Positions 8,459 to 18,669 are shown, numbered from the stretch's first letter. The stretch is DNA of 64,000 nucleotides from Peribacillus sp. FSL H8-0477 (GCF_038002765.1 NZ_JBBODE010000002.1:682001-746000), one strand, 5' to 3'. The notes: generated by a model not told the origin, from the letters alone. Translations and numbers: made by a program.

Positions 8459-9079
8459 TTAAGCGTTCTTCATAATGATTGTTTCAAGTGTATTAGCAAC
8501 TGTCTGACAGAAGTCAGCAATTTCTTCAAGGCTTTCATAAATTTCTTTGTATTTAATTAATTGGATTGGATCTTTTTCAACACTGAATAGATTTTTAATG
8601 GATTGGCGTTGAATTCCATCACAATATGATTCTAAATCTTTAATTTTTATTGCATTTTCGCGGATATTTTGCATTTTTTTAGTTGAAAGCAACTGTACCG
8701 CAAGTTCAATTTCATACGTACACTTTCTAATTGCATCGACAAATTTCAACATATATTCATCTGCGTCAATGATCGAGTACATTTCAAATAAAGCAGAGCA
8801 ATGCTCTAGTCCATCTAATACGTCATCCATATTCATGGTTAACTGCAGAATATCTTCCCGTTCAATCGGTGTGATAAATGCATTGTTTAAATCTTTGATT
8901 ACATCATGAACCATTGAGTCGCCTTTATGCTCATAATCTTTCATTGTGTCAGCAAAAACCTTTAGGTCACTAACATTATTCAGCTTAAAGTCAGCAAAAT
9001 AATCAGCACTTTCTTTGATGTTTTGTGACATATTGATTAAAGCAACTGCGAATTTGTCCTGTTTTGATTTAAAAACCAT
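8459..9079 (-). CDS. DUF47 (PhoU-like) accessory protein of the Pit transporter
   Basis: 206-residue soluble, all-helical protein related to PhoU (TIGR00153/DUF47). It typically lies upstream of pit and probably modulates transport. Features are the metal-binding type motifs EHKGDSMVHDV (about residues 50-60) and MDDVLDGLEHC, and the C-terminal ETIIMKNA. It is the first gene of the operon, with a GGGGG ribosome-binding site 6-8 bases before the ATG. Confidence 0.9.
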   Translation of the reverse strand: MVFKSKQDKFAVALINMSQNIKESADYFADFKLNNVSDLKVFADTMKDYEHKGDSMVHDVIKDLNNAFITPIEREDILQLTMNMDDVLDGLEHCSALFEMYSIIDADEYMLKFVDAIRKCTYEIELAVQLLSTKKMQNIRENAIKIKDLESYCDGIQRQSIKNLFSVEKDPIQLIKYKEIYESLEEIADFCQTVANTLETIIMKNA

Positions 9080-9408
9080 GGTATTACCCCCATTTTTTAA
9101 AGCATATTTTTATGCACGGAATTTCATCCAAGAAATATAGTATGCATAGTATTGACTAAATCATTGTAATGGATTCCTTTACTAAAGGGAAAGAGATTTC
9201 GACGAAACTTTACAATAACTTAACAAAACAGATACAGTGTAATGAAATTCAACCAGTATACTGTATAGTTTTGTTAATTAAATTCCCTGATTTTACTATA
9301 TACTCGTACATCACATAAAAATTACCGAATAGAATATATTTAACGAGTTTAGAAAGAAGACAGGAATGGGAAAATATATTAAGTACATAACTGCAAAGGG
9401 GAGAGAAA
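9080..9408. other. Divergent promoter region between DUF47-pit and lemA operons
   Basis: 329 bases, AT-rich, serving both divergent operons. It contains TTTACA (9209-9214) and TTAACA (9220-9225) spaced exactly 11 bases, resembling half of a PhoP box of Bacillus; the outer repeats are degenerate. No gene or RNA is seen. Confidence 0.4.
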
Positions 9409-9990
9409 ATGAAAAAAAATCTACTTGTACCATTACTAATTGGGATTGTTATTATTGGAGCAATCATCATGATATTTGTATCCAGCTATAACGGTTTTGT
9501 CTCTGAAGAAGAAAATGTGGATCAATCCTATGCACAAATCGAAAATCAGCTGCAAAGAAGATTGGATTTAATACCTAATTTGGTTAATACGGTTAAAGGT
9601 TATGCATCACATGAAAAAGAAACAATTACAGCGATATCCGACGCTCGCTCTAGATTAGCAGGAGCCAACTCACCAGAAGAGGAAGCAACCGCAAATAGTG
9701 AGCTTTCTGGAGCATTGAGCCGTTTATTAGTGGTAGTGGAAAACTATCCTGATCTCAAGGCTGATAAACAATTTACTCAATTAATGGATGAACTAGCTGG
9801 AACGGAAAATCGAATTTCAGTAGCCCGTAAAGATTATAATGCACAGGTATCCGTTTATAATAAAAAAGTTAAACGGTTACCTGGAGCCATCGTTGCAGGG
9901 GTAACAGGATTTGACGCAAAGGAATACTTTAAAGCTGATCCTAAGGCTGAAACAGCTCCAGATGTTGATTTTGGAGGAAATGACCAATGA
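9409..9990 (+). CDS. LemA family protein
   Basis: 193 residues. One N-terminal membrane helix (about residues 5-25) is followed by the LemA coiled-coil domain with the typical [21 protein letters not shown] and [17 protein letters not shown] segments. It is likely anchored with the helical part outside; the function is not established. The start is preceded by AAGGGGAG. Its stop overlaps the next ATG by four bases, so it is translationally coupled to the TPM-domain protein, the usual pairing of LemA. Confidence 0.9.
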   Translation: MKKNLLVPLLIGIVIIGAIIMIFVSSYNGFVSEEENVDQSYAQIENQLQRRLDLIPNLVNTVKGYASHEKETITAISDARSRLAGANSPEEEATANSELSGALSRLLVVVENYPDLKADKQFTQLMDELAGTENRISVARKDYNAQVSVYNKKVKRLPGAIVAGVTGFDAKEYFKADPKAETAPDVDFGGNDQ

Positions 9991-10721
9991 TGGTAAGAAA
10001 GGTTACCAGCCTTTTCTTATTAATTACCAGTTTGTTTTTTTTATATGGATTAACCAATGTGAATGCTGAGGCTGTCATTCCTGAACCTATTGGCGATATA
10101 TATGTTCAAGATTTTGCGGATGTATTATCGCAGGAAGAAGAAACAAAATTACAGGCTGTCGGAAGAAGGTTAGATGATCAAACATCAACCCAAGTCTCGG
10201 TGCTGACTGTTGCTTCACTTGAAGGAACAGATATTGAAACGTTTGCTAATGAAGCGTTTCGAAAATATAAGCTAGGAAACGCCGAAAAGAACAACGGAGT
10301 CTTGCTTGTGCTGGCTCTTAATGATAAGGAAATAAGAATTGAAACGGGATACGGTCTTGAAGGAGTTCTTCCTGATGGCAAAGCAGGGAGAATCCTTGAT
10401 GAATATGCAATCCCATATTTAAAAAATAACCAACCTGGCAAAGCGGTGACAGAAACCTACCAAATAATTACACAGACCGTTTCAGGTGAATATAAGGTGG
10501 ATGAAAAGCCAAGCGCTGAAGCAAAAAGTCCAATTCCAGGCTGGCTGATGATTATTATTATAGTGGCTCTTGTCTTCCTCGATATAAAATTCTTTGGGGG
10601 AGCATTGTCATACACAATTCTCTCTATGCTTTCGAGAAGAGGAGGAGGTGGAGGCAGCGGCGGCCCCCGCGGTGGAGGCGGGGGTTCGGCTGGAGGCGGC
10701 GGTGCTGGGCGCGGCTGGTAA
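9987..10721 (+). CDS. TPM-domain (YgcG family) secreted/membrane protein
   Basis: 244 residues: a signal peptide (about 1-28, cleavage near VNAEA), a TPM domain (about 35-165) with [10 protein letters not shown] and the [15 protein letters not shown] motif, a membrane helix (about 180-205), and a glycine-rich tail (RRGGGGG... to GRGW). TPM proteins of this type are usually encoded next to LemA. Activities reported for the fold (phosphatase-like) are not proven for bacterial members. GGAGGA in the lemA 3' end gives correct spacing to the ATG at 9987. Confidence 0.9.
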   Translation: MMVRKVTSLFLLITSLFFLYGLTNVNAEAVIPEPIGDIYVQDFADVLSQEEETKLQAVGRRLDDQTSTQVSVLTVASLEGTDIETFANEAFRKYKLGNAEKNNGVLLVLALNDKEIRIETGYGLEGVLPDGKAGRILDEYAIPYLKNNQPGKAVTETYQIITQTVSGEYKVDEKPSAEAKSPIPGWLMIIIIVALVFLDIKFFGGALSYTILSMLSRRGGGGGSGGPRGGGGGSAGGGGAGRGW

Positions 10722-10754
10722 GGAATAAGGAGACAGAGCATCCTCTCAGTGCCA

Positions 10755-10787
10755 AAACAGGTTCGATTATTCCGAACCTGTTTCTTT
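10755..10787 (+). terminator. Terminator of the lemA operon
   Basis: Stem AAACAGGTTCG / CGAACCTGTTT with loop ATTATTC followed by a T-rich run. Confidence 0.8.
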
Positions 10788-10895
10788 TATGCATTTTCGC
10801 CCCCTGGTAAGCGAAACCTTTTACTCTCAAGCATATAAGTTTAAAATTCTGTTAGTTCGATGGTATAATTAGGCATAAAAGAAGGAGGTTATTAA

Positions 10896-11726
10896 ATGAT
10901 AGAAACAATTCAAGATTCTGTTACTTTACATAATGGCGTAAAGATGCCGCAGCTTGGCTTCGGTGTATTTAAAGTGAAAAATGGTTCAGAAACTGTAGAA
11001 TCGGTTAAAAAAGCACTTGAAGCAGGATACCGGCATATTGATACGGCCGCTATTTATGGTAATGAAGAAGGCGTTGGACAAGCAATCAGAGAGAGCGGCA
11101 TCCCACGTGAAGAATTATTTATCACCTCTAAGGTATGGAATACAGAACAGGGATTTGAGAAGACACTTCAAGCCTATGAAGACAGCTTAGAACGACTGGG
11201 TACGGAGTATTTAGATTTATACCTTATCCACTGGCCAGGAACGGATAAATATATCGATACCTGGAAGGCTCTTGAAAAATTATATAATGACTCTCGTGTG
11301 AGGGCTATTGGAGTAAGTAATTTCCATGTGCATCATTTAGAGAACTTAATGAAGCATACAGAACTTAAACCAGTTATTAACCAGATTGAACTTCACCCGC
11401 GTCTTTCTCAGCTTGAAATTCGAGAATATTGTAAAAAACATGACATTAAGGTTGAAGCCTGGGGTCCATTGGGACAAGGAAACCTAATTGACGAACCGAC
11501 GATTAATCATATTGCTGATAAACATGGTAAGACGGCTGCGCAAGTCATGATTAGATGGCATCTGCAAAACGAGATTGTAGTTATTCCTAAATCCGTGACC
11601 CCGTCTCGTATTGTGGAAAATACACAAGTCTTTGATTTTGAATTAAGTTTGGATGAAATGAACCAAATTGACTCCCTCAACTTAGGAGAGAGATATGGAT
11701 CCGATCCGGACAAAAATCTTTTTTAA
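10896..11726 (+). CDS. Aldo/keto reductase (YtbE/YvgN type)
   Basis: 276-residue NADPH-dependent reductase of aldehydes and ketones such as methylglyoxal. The catalytic tetrad is complete: Asp49 in HIDTA, Tyr54 in AAIYGNE, Lys79 in ITSKVW and His112 in LIHWPG. The C-terminal IPKSVTPSRI loop binds the NADPH phosphate. GAAGGAGG lies eight bases before the ATG. It stands alone between two terminators. The physiological substrate cannot be told from sequence. Confidence 0.93.
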   Translation: MIETIQDSVTLHNGVKMPQLGFGVFKVKNGSETVESVKKALEAGYRHIDTAAIYGNEEGVGQAIRESGIPREELFITSKVWNTEQGFEKTLQAYEDSLERLGTEYLDLYLIHWPGTDKYIDTWKALEKLYNDSRVRAIGVSNFHVHHLENLMKHTELKPVINQIELHPRLSQLEIREYCKKHDIKVEAWGPLGQGNLIDEPTINHIADKHGKTAAQVMIRWHLQNEIVVIPKSVTPSRIVENTQVFDFELSLDEMNQIDSLNLGERYGSDPDKNLF

Positions 11727-11743
11727 TAAGTGAACTAATAGTA

Positions 11744-11775
11744 GAGACCTCCGTTTACAGCGGGGGTCTCTTCTT
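11744..11775 (+). terminator. Terminator after the aldo/keto reductase gene
   Basis: Stem GAGACC-CCG / CGGGGGTCTC with a T-rich tail. Confidence 0.7.
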
Positions 11776-12183
11776 GTTTATATTTTAATGATATATCTGA
11801 ATATTTATACAATATTTTTTACGTAATTTATTATATATACCCAAAGTTTTTTTAAAAATGCGTAAAAAAAAATACAATTTTTTATTCGAGAAAAATGTTT
11901 TGACTGTTTTCAAACGGGGAAAGTAATTAGTACAACGGCAGAATAAAACAACTAAGAAAATCCAAACTATAGACAGGAGGCTCAATTAGGGAAAAACATC
12001 TTATATTCAAAATTAACATTATACTTTTAACATTTATTAATTAGGTATCATCTATATTTCGTTTTAAAAAAAGAAAAATCATTTCTTAGTGTTTATGCCG
12101 TGAGAACAGAGGTGTAGGTGTTTCCTACTTACTCTTTTACTCAATAGATATTTATACTTAAAAAATATTAGGAGGAATTTAAT
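11776..12183. other. Gene-free AT-rich leader/promoter region of the GlsB-type gene
   Basis: About 400 bases without a credible gene. GTTTTG (11897-11902), 13 bases, then GGGGAA (11916-11921) resembles a sigma-B promoter. Small GlsB/YwzA-type proteins are often stress genes, so this is plausible but unproven. AGGAGG at 11975-11980 is not followed by a normal start codon. Confidence 0.3.
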
Positions 12184-12441
12184 ATGATGGGATTCTTATG
12201 GTCATTAATTATTGGTGGTATTATTGGTTGGTTAGCAGGAATGATCGTTGGGAAAGATGTACCATTCGGTATTGTTGGTAACATTATTGCTGGATTTATT
12301 GGTGCATGGTTAGGTTCATTAATCTTAGGAGATTGGGGTCCAGTCGTAGCTGATTTTGCTATCTTCCCTGCTTTAATTGGAGCTATTGTTTTAGTATTCA
12401 TTTTAAGCATGATCTTAAGAGGTATGCGCAAAGCATCTTAA
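12184..12441 (+). CDS. GlsB/YeaQ/YmgE family small membrane protein
   Basis: 85 residues in three hydrophobic segments with the family's glycine signatures GGIIGWLAGMIVGKD, GNIIAGFIGAWLG and a third helix ending in a basic tail. The family (transglycosylase-associated protein) is often general-stress induced in Gram-positive bacteria, but no enzymatic role is established. GGAGG lies eight bases before the ATG. A bidirectional terminator follows. Confidence 0.9.
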   Translation: MMGFLWSLIIGGIIGWLAGMIVGKDVPFGIVGNIIAGFIGAWLGSLILGDWGPVVADFAIFPALIGAIVLVFILSMILRGMRKAS

Positions 12442-12448
12442 TTAACAT

Positions 12449-12482
12449 AAAAAAACCTTCCCAAATCGGGAAGGTTTTTTTT
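12449..12482. terminator. Bidirectional terminator between the GlsB-type gene and the pseudouridine synthase gene
   Basis: Stem AAAAACCTTCCC / GGGAAGGTTTTT, loop AAATC, with A and T runs on both sides. Confidence 0.88.
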
Positions 12483-13392
12483 ATGCCATGAAATTTTGGA
12501 AAATAGGAGGTTGATCTAAAAAAGGTGCTGTGCTTGTAATTTTAGTTTCTATAATAGGATGCTGAAATTCTATATGATAAGCATGTAAAGCTTGACGAGA
12601 AAATAACGGTTTTCCCCCGTAAAGGATATCTCCTGCCAATGGATGGTTGATGTAACTCATGTGCACACGTATTTGATGAGTTCGGCCAGTATCAAGTGTA
12701 CATTTGATTAAAGTCAGTCGTTCCTTAAACCGATTAAGCACTTGAAAATGAGTAATGGCAGCTTGGCCTGATGGGGAGACTCGTCTTCTAGTAGCGTGGT
12801 GACGGTCACGGCCTATAGGTTCATTAACCGTACCTTTATCAGCCTTAATAATCCCTTGAGCTATTGCTAGATAAGTTCGCTTTATCTTTCGTTCTTCCAA
12901 CTGTTTATCAAGCAAAGATCCGACAAAAGGACTCTTCGCAAATAAGACAGCTCCAGTAGTATCTTGATCAAGTCTATGGATATGTTTAAGGTAATTTAGC
13001 TTGCCGAGTGAATCTAAGTGAAAGGCAACTCCATTCAGCAGCGAATCATGATGATTTGGGTGAGCTGGGTGAGTATCCATTCCAGCAGGTTTATTCGCGA
13101 TGAGAAGGAAATCATCTTCATATAAAATAGTAATGCCAAGATTTTTTGGGAAAACCGTTTCATTCGTATTATTTTCAAATACGGGTATGGATAATGTATC
13201 ATCAATATTCATGGGCACATTCCAATTGGCTGGTTCATGATTTAAGGTGATTTTCTTACTCATTCGCCACGCATGTATGAGTTTTTTAGGTGCTTTCCAA
13301 TATTCTCTAAGAAGGAAATCAATGGTGAAACCTTGCCACTCAAGCGGTACTTGAAGGGTCATCATTTCACCACATTTGCTAGTATGTAACAT
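12481..13392 (-). CDS. RluA-family 23S/tRNA pseudouridine synthase (YhcT type)
   Basis: 303 residues. An N-terminal S4-like part (LLREYWKAPKKLIHAW, then KKITLNHEP) is followed by the RluA catalytic domain with IANKPAGMDTHP, the active-site HRLDQDTTG (Asp142) and GRTHQIRVH near the C-terminus. It converts uridine to pseudouridine in RNA; the target base is not deducible. The length and the divergent yhcU-like neighbour match B. subtilis yhcT. The AGGATG ribosome-binding site precedes the ATG at 13392. Confidence 0.9.
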   Translation of the reverse strand: MLHTSKCGEMMTLQVPLEWQGFTIDFLLREYWKAPKKLIHAWRMSKKITLNHEPANWNVPMNIDDTLSIPVFENNTNETVFPKNLGITILYEDDFLLIANKPAGMDTHPAHPNHHDSLLNGVAFHLDSLGKLNYLKHIHRLDQDTTGAVLFAKSPFVGSLLDKQLEERKIKRTYLAIAQGIIKADKGTVNEPIGRDRHHATRRRVSPSGQAAITHFQVLNRFKERLTLIKCTLDTGRTHQIRVHMSYINHPLAGDILYGGKPLFSRQALHAYHIEFQHPIIETKITSTAPFLDQPPIFQNFMA

Positions 13393-13604
13393 GTTTCATC
13401 CTACTTTCGACATAATTATTTAATATCTGTCATTTTACTGTCCGTTTTTTACAACAAAAGGTAAAACAACGCACCTTTTATCCTATAATATTTACTTATT
13501 GGATTTTATTCCCACGTAAAAATGATTACACAATATGATATTCTATTAGTAATAAATTATCAGGCAGTTCAGAAATATCATATGACATAAAAGGTGGGTT
13601 AAAG

Positions 13605-14018
13605 GTGAAGACAGTATTTTCATCGACTATTGAGCAAGAACAAGAAATCAATAACCTTGTCACGTATTTTTACAAGACAGTATTTCCACAATTCTTCACT
13701 AAAAATGAAATTCTTCATTTTATGCAAATTGGTGTATTACATAAAGACAGCGGCCGCTTTACCTATCATGGTACGTTAAAATCTGCTTTCCAAATAATGA
13801 GCTGCCTTCAAGTCATTTTAACATTGCTTGATAAAAAGATAACATGTACTTCTTTTCAATTAGACTTAGATTCCGAAGATTTATTCAACCATAACATACG
13901 CCTGCTCAGTGAAAATGGCCTTTTTTTCCCTTTTACGCATGAAAATTTTCATTTACTTGTAGAATCAGAAGATGAACGTTTCTCCTATGTAGAACCAGCT
14001 AATCAATTTCTTATCTAA
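13605..14018 (+). CDS. YhcU-type protein (DUF5365)
   Basis: 137-residue soluble protein with no catalytic motif that I recognise. It starts MKTVFSSTIEQEQEI and contains YHGTLKSAFQIMSCLQVILTLLD. The position (divergent from the yhcT homologue, near yhcX and pgcA) and length match B. subtilis YhcU. Function unknown. AAAGGTGG is the ribosome-binding site. Confidence 0.7.
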   Translation: MKTVFSSTIEQEQEINNLVTYFYKTVFPQFFTKNEILHFMQIGVLHKDSGRFTYHGTLKSAFQIMSCLQVILTLLDKKITCTSFQLDLDSEDLFNHNIRLLSENGLFFPFTHENFHLLVESEDERFSYVEPANQFLI

Positions 14019-14042
14019 AGAGTATACATAAATATAGACAGA

Positions 14043-14084
14043 AAAACAGGAGAAGACTTTTAAAAAGTCTTCTCCTGTTTTTTA
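14043..14084. terminator. Bidirectional terminator between yhcU-like gene and thioredoxin-like gene
   Basis: Stem AAAACAGGAGAAGACTTTT / AAAAGTCTTCTCCTGTTTT, almost no loop, with a T run. Confidence 0.88.
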
Positions 14085-14088
14085 TAAA

Positions 14089-14562
14089 TTAATTAATATC
14101 GTTCGTTTCAAACCAATTCTTAAATACTTCTTTTTCTTGATAACCGCTGATTCTGTCTTGTTCTTTACCATTTTCGTAATGGATAATTGTTGGTGTTTCA
14201 ACAATTCCATAATCGTTCCAGCCTTGCTCAAACTCAAGAATGTTGTACTGTACAAGATCAATTCCCATTTCTTCAGCCAATGGAGCAACAACTGGTGTTG
14301 TTCTAACACAATGCGGGCACTCAGGACTGTAGTAATAGACAGTGATATCCGACTTGTCAGCTAATTTTTTGTCTAATTCATCCGGAAGAATGAGGTTTTG
14401 ATAGTTAGGATCATCAAGTTGATCAACAGTTGATGATTTCAAATCATCCTTACCATAGGGATTACCATCTGATAGTTTATCTTCTTTTTGTATATTAGTC
14501 ATAATACCGATTATAATAAATAACGCTACAATGATAGAGAGAAAAATCAACATTTTTTTCAC
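14089..14562 (-). CDS. Membrane-anchored thioredoxin-like thiol-disulfide oxidoreductase
   Basis: 157 residues: an N-terminal membrane anchor (about 4-22) and an extracellular thioredoxin fold with active-site CPHC (Cys82 and Cys85, in YYSPECPHCVRT) and the cis-proline region VETPTII. The CPHC motif is DsbA-like, favouring oxidative protein folding with the adjacent BdbC. The start is GTG with GGAGG seven bases upstream. It begins two bases after the bdbC stop. Confidence 0.88.
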   Translation of the reverse strand: MKKMLIFLSIIVALFIIIGIMTNIQKEDKLSDGNPYGKDDLKSSTVDQLDDPNYQNLILPDELDKKLADKSDITVYYYSPECPHCVRTTPVVAPLAEEMGIDLVQYNILEFEQGWNDYGIVETPTIIHYENGKEQDRISGYQEKEVFKNWFETNDIN

Positions 14563-14564
14563 GG

Positions 14565-14990
14565 TTAGGCCTCCTTATTTTTCCAAACGATGTAACTGCA
14601 AATAAAAATGAGTATAAATGCTGTGCCTGCGAGAAAGGGGATGGTAATAAAGCCGAACCAATTGATGTAACTGCCTGTACAGGGGACTCTGCCGCATGCA
14701 GCAGCATGATCTGCAAAGAATGTGACTTTTTGGATTAAATAATGATATGTAGAAATAAGTGCACCGATGCCAGCTAGAATCATGGTATAAAGGCTGATTT
14801 GATAATCTTTTTTTATTACGGCAATACCTAAAATAACCGTAAACGGATACATAAGAATTCTTTGATACCAGCATAATTCACAGGGTTCATATTGCTTTAT
14901 TTCTGAAAAATATAAGCTGCCAAAAGTTGCAATGATCGAAATGGCCCATGCGAAAAATAGGAAATTATCTCGAGTAGCTGATTTTTTCAT
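14565..14990 (-). CDS. bdbC: DsbB-family disulfide bond formation protein
   Basis: 141-residue four-helix membrane protein that re-oxidises the extracellular thiol oxidase using quinone. The cysteine pairs are in place: CELC (Cys37/Cys40, followed by WYQRILMYP) and CGRVPC (Cys99/Cys104). It is the first gene of a two-gene operon with the CPHC thioredoxin, a BdbC-BdbD-like module. In B. subtilis such pairs support competence, secretion and bacteriocin maturation. Confidence 0.92.
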   Translation of the reverse strand: MKKSATRDNFLFFAWAISIIATFGSLYFSEIKQYEPCELCWYQRILMYPFTVILGIAVIKKDYQISLYTMILAGIGALISTYHYLIQKVTFFADHAAACGRVPCTGSYINWFGFITIPFLAGTAFILIFICSYIVWKNKEA

Positions 14991-15194
14991 TTATACTCTC
15001 CTTACTTCGTATTCCCTAAAAATTATAGTATGATTTGATAAGTAAGTAAAATATATATACCCAGCTACTTCGTTCTGAATACCTAAGGTCATTTCTTTAA
15101 AGAAAGAAAAACTCAGTTGATCTTTCGTTTCATATGAGTAAAAGTAGGGTATGTTGTTAAAATGAAGCAGTGCCATTAAAGGAGTATGAAGAAT

Positions 15195-16742
15195 ATGGAA
15201 AACCTTGATCTACATAAGTATGAAAAAATTATGGAAATACGTAAAATGCGACTTGAAGATATAGAGGAAATTATCTCACTCCAAGAATTTTGTTTTCCTG
15301 GGATGATTCCATGGAAGAGGGAGCAATTAGAAAGTCACCTGCAAATTTTTCCTGAAGGTCAATTTGTAGCAGAATACGACGGGAAGGTAATAGGTTCTTG
15401 TTCGAGTCTTATCATTAACTTTGATGAATATGATGATCGTCATACTTGGGATGATGTGACCGATAATGGCTACATAACAAATCATAATCCAGATGGATAT
15501 AATTTATATGGTATAGAAGTAATGGTTCATCCAGAATTTAGACGGATGAAGATTGGGCACCGATTATATGAAGCAAGAAAAGATTTAGTAGCTGAGCTGA
15601 ATTTAAAGAGTATTATTATTGGTGGAAGAATTCCTAATTTTCATAAATATTCGGAAGAAATGTCACCAAGAGAATACGTAAAAGAAGTACAGCTTCATAA
15701 GCTGTATGATCCAGTCTTATCATTCCAACTGTTAAACGAGTTTTCTCTTATGAGAATCAATCCTAATTATCTTCCAGATGATGTTCAGTCTAATAAATAT
15801 GCGACGTTAATGGAATGGAATAATGTCGATTACAGACCTAAGAATAAACGCTACTTTAAAACGTCTGAGCCTGTAAGAATTTGCGTAGTACAATACATGA
15901 TGCGTCAAATTAAATCATTTGAAGACTTTGCCAATCAAGTAGAGTATTTTACTGATGTCGCATCCGACGCAAATGCTGACTTTGCAGTCTTTCCAGAATT
16001 GTTTACGACCCAGCTAATGTCATTCTTAAACGAAAGGTCGCCTAGCATGGCAGTCAAAAAGCTGACGGAGTTTACTGAACAATATATTGAACTGTTTACA
16101 ACATTAGCCGTACGTTATAACGTCAATATCATTGGAGGATCTCATTTTGTAAAAGAAGATGATGATAATATCTATAATATTGCCTACTTATTCCGCCGTG
16201 ATGGAACGATAGAGAAGCAATACAAAATTCATATCACTCCAAATGAACGTAAATGGTGGGGAATAAATGCTGGAGACAGTATTCGCGTTTTTGATACAGA
16301 CTGTGGAAGAATTGCGATTCAGATTTGTTATGATATTGAATTCCCTGAAATGGCCCGTATTGCTACCGAAATGGGAGCGAAGATTATCTTCACACCTTTC
16401 TGTACAGAAGATCGTCAAGGGTACTTGCGCGTGAAATATTGTGCACAAGCTCGCGCAGTTGAAAATCAAATTTATACAGTTATTTCTGGTACAGTCGGAA
16501 ATCTGCCGCAAACCGAAAATATGGATATTCAGTATGCACAATCAGGAATTTATGCTCCTTCAGATTTTGAATTTGCTCGTGATGGTATAGTTGGAGAAAC
16601 AAGTCCTAACCTTGAAATGGTTCTTATCGGAGACGTGGATCTTGAAATTCTGAGACGGGAACGCCAAAATGGTACCGTACAGCAGTTAAAAGATCGCAGG
16701 CATGATATTTACCAGCTTCATTATCATAAAGGAGAAAAATAA
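15195..16742 (+). CDS. YhcX-type fusion: GNAT acetyltransferase + carbon-nitrogen hydrolase
   Basis: About 515 residues. The N-terminal GNAT domain (about 10-215; EVMVHPEFRRMKIGHRLYEARKD is the acetyl-CoA loop) is followed by a nitrilase-superfamily amidohydrolase domain (about 225-510) with the catalytic triad Glu in VFPELFTT, Lys in YKIHITPNE and Cys in IQICYDIEFPE. The same fusion occurs in B. subtilis YhcX. Start: an ATG at 15186 is only one base from GGAG, whereas the ATG at 15195 has ten-base spacing and begins MENLDLHKYEK, matching family N-termini. Substrate unknown. Confidence 0.9.
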   Translation: MENLDLHKYEKIMEIRKMRLEDIEEIISLQEFCFPGMIPWKREQLESHLQIFPEGQFVAEYDGKVIGSCSSLIINFDEYDDRHTWDDVTDNGYITNHNPDGYNLYGIEVMVHPEFRRMKIGHRLYEARKDLVAELNLKSIIIGGRIPNFHKYSEEMSPREYVKEVQLHKLYDPVLSFQLLNEFSLMRINPNYLPDDVQSNKYATLMEWNNVDYRPKNKRYFKTSEPVRICVVQYMMRQIKSFEDFANQVEYFTDVASDANADFAVFPELFTTQLMSFLNERSPSMAVKKLTEFTEQYIELFTTLAVRYNVNIIGGSHFVKEDDDNIYNIAYLFRRDGTIEKQYKIHITPNERKWWGINAGDSIRVFDTDCGRIAIQICYDIEFPEMARIATEMGAKIIFTPFCTEDRQGYLRVKYCAQARAVENQIYTVISGTVGNLPQTENMDIQYAQSGIYAPSDFEFARDGIVGETSPNLEMVLIGDVDLEILRRERQNGTVQQLKDRRHDIYQLHYHKGEK

Positions 16743-16762
16743 CAACAGGAATAAAGATGCAG

Positions 16763-16803
16763 AGAAGGGAAGGATTTCTATGAAATCCGTCCCTTCTTTT
16801 TTT
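16763..16803 (+). terminator. Terminator after the yhcX-like gene
   Basis: Stem GAAGGGAAGGATTTC / GAAATCCGTCCCTTC with a three-base loop and a run of T. Confidence 0.85.
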
Positions 16804-16880
16804 AAAAAGATTGTGATAACTTTAGAAGATACATAATTAGTAAATATCAAACATTGTAAAATTAGAAAAGGAGTGTTTTT

Positions 16881-18620
16881 ATGAATTGGAAGACCGGTTA
16901 TCAGTCTTGGGCAGGATTTCAAAATCTTGATGAAGAATTAAAAAGAAAATTAGAAGAAATCAGCAGCGATGAAGCGCAGCTTGAGGATGCTTTTTATAAA
17001 AATTTAGAGTTCGGTACAGGCGGGATGCGTGGAGAAATAGGCGCAGGCACAAATCGCATGAATATCTATACGGTTAGGAAGGCAACGGCAGGACTAGCTG
17101 CCTATATTTCATCTTTTGGAGAGGAAGCAAAAAAACGTGGTGCGGTCATAGCCTTTGATTCACGTCATAAATCCCCGGAATTTGCTATGGAAGCAGCTAA
17201 AACACTTGGAACATACGGAATAAAGGCCTATCTGTTTGATGAACTGCGGCCAACACCTGAGTTAAGCTTTGCTGTTCGTGAACTAAATGCTTATGCAGGA
17301 ATTGTCATTACGGCTAGCCATAATCCTCCTGAATATAATGGATACAAAGTATATGGTCCAGATGGAGCTCAACTTGCCCTTGAGCCGGCAGATCAAGTAA
17401 TACGATTTGTTGATGACATTGAAAATGAACTGGTGCTTGAAATTGAAGATGAACAAACACTGAAGCAAAAAGGTTTGATTCAAGTTATTGGAGAAGAAAT
17501 CGATGCATTGTATAATGAGCAGCTGCTAACTTTGCCAGAAAATCCTCAATTAGCGGAAGAAACTGATTTGGAAATAGTGTTTACGCCGCTTCATGGTACG
17601 TCCAATAAATCTGTGCGTCGGGCATTAAAGGACCTTGGCTATAAGCACGTTCACGTTGTTGCCGAACAAGAACTCCCAGATCCTAATTTTTCTACAGTTG
17701 CTTCACCGAACCCGGAAGAGCATGCTGCATTCGAACAGGCAATTACACTTGGGAACAGTGTCGATGCTGACCTGTTAATTGCGACTGATCCAGATGCTGA
17801 CCGTCTAGGAATCGCCGTTAAAAACCACCAAGGCGAATACGTGGTATTGACTGGAAATCAAACAGGTGCACTATTATTGGATTATTTACTTACACAAAAG
17901 AAAGAAAAGCAAACACTTCCTCAAAATGGTGTGATCTTAAAGACGATTGTTACTTCGGAAATTGGTCGGAAGATTGCATCTGAATTCGGATTGCCTACTA
18001 TCGACGTGTTAACTGGTTTTAAATTTATTTCCGAAAAAATTAATGCTTATAATGAAAGTGGAGAGCATAGTTTCTTATTTGGTTATGAAGAAAGTTACGG
18101 TTATCTAGTTAAAGATTTCGCAAGGGATAAAGATGCTATACAAGCCGCTATACTTGCGGTTGAAGTATGTGCGTATTATAAAAAACAAGGAAAAACCTTA
18201 TATGAGGGTCTTTTAGAAGTGTTTGAAAAGTATGGTTATTATTTAGAAGGACTGCGCTCACTTACGCTTAAGGGAATCGATGGAGCTCGTCAAATCAATG
18301 GAATTTTAGACGATTTCCGTAATAACCCTCCAAAGCAAATTGCCCAACAGCACGTTGTTATTGAGGAAGATTATCGAAGCAGTCAGAAGCATTCTTTATT
18401 AAAGAATACTCAAGAACCAATTGATTTGCCAAAATCAAATGTACTCAAATATTTCTTAGAAGACGGTACATGGGTTTGCTTGCGGCCTTCTGGTACAGAA
18501 CCTAAAATTAAATTTTATTTTGGCGTGCAAGGAACGTCAATGGCAGAAGCTGAAGAAAAACTTGCAGCAGTGACTTCCGATTTCATGGCTGGAATTGAAG
18601 CGAAGTTAGGCGTTAGCTAA
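16881..18620 (+). CDS. pgcA: Alpha-phosphoglucomutase
   Basis: Interconverts glucose-6-phosphate and glucose-1-phosphate, supplying UDP-glucose for glucolipid anchors and teichoic acid glycosylation. 579 residues, as for B. subtilis PgcA. Four-domain phosphohexomutase features: [10 protein letters not shown], the phosphoserine loop [13 protein letters not shown], the Mg-binding DPDADRLG and the C-terminal phosphate-binding [17 protein letters not shown] precedes the ATG. Between terminators, so monocistronic. Confidence 0.95.
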   Translation: MNWKTGYQSWAGFQNLDEELKRKLEEISSDEAQLEDAFYKNLEFGTGGMRGEIGAGTNRMNIYTVRKATAGLAAYISSFGEEAKKRGAVIAFDSRHKSPEFAMEAAKTLGTYGIKAYLFDELRPTPELSFAVRELNAYAGIVITASHNPPEYNGYKVYGPDGAQLALEPADQVIRFVDDIENELVLEIEDEQTLKQKGLIQVIGEEIDALYNEQLLTLPENPQLAEETDLEIVFTPLHGTSNKSVRRALKDLGYKHVHVVAEQELPDPNFSTVASPNPEEHAAFEQAITLGNSVDADLLIATDPDADRLGIAVKNHQGEYVVLTGNQTGALLLDYLLTQKKEKQTLPQNGVILKTIVTSEIGRKIASEFGLPTIDVLTGFKFISEKINAYNESGEHSFLFGYEESYGYLVKDFARDKDAIQAAILAVEVCAYYKKQGKTLYEGLLEVFEKYGYYLEGLRSLTLKGIDGARQINGILDDFRNNPPKQIAQQHVVIEEDYRSSQKHSLLKNTQEPIDLPKSNVLKYFLEDGTWVCLRPSGTEPKIKFYFGVQGTSMAEAEEKLAAVTSDFMAGIEAKLGVS

Positions 18621-18632
18621 GGATATGATAAA

Positions 18633-18669
18633 AGATGGAAGGACTAAGTCCTTCCATCTTTTTTTTATT
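18633..18669 (+). terminator. Terminator of pgcA
   Basis: Perfect stem AGATGGAAGGAC / GTCCTTCCATCT with loop TAA and eight T. Confidence 0.9.

Noticed and set aside
10457..10741. Proline-rich protein on the minus strand
   Set aside because: This is the antisense reading of the glycine-rich tail of the TPM-domain gene.
11975..12043. Leader peptide starting at ATT after AGGAGG
   Set aside because: No standard start codon; the 19-codon frame has no similarity that I can recognise and depends on a very rare start.
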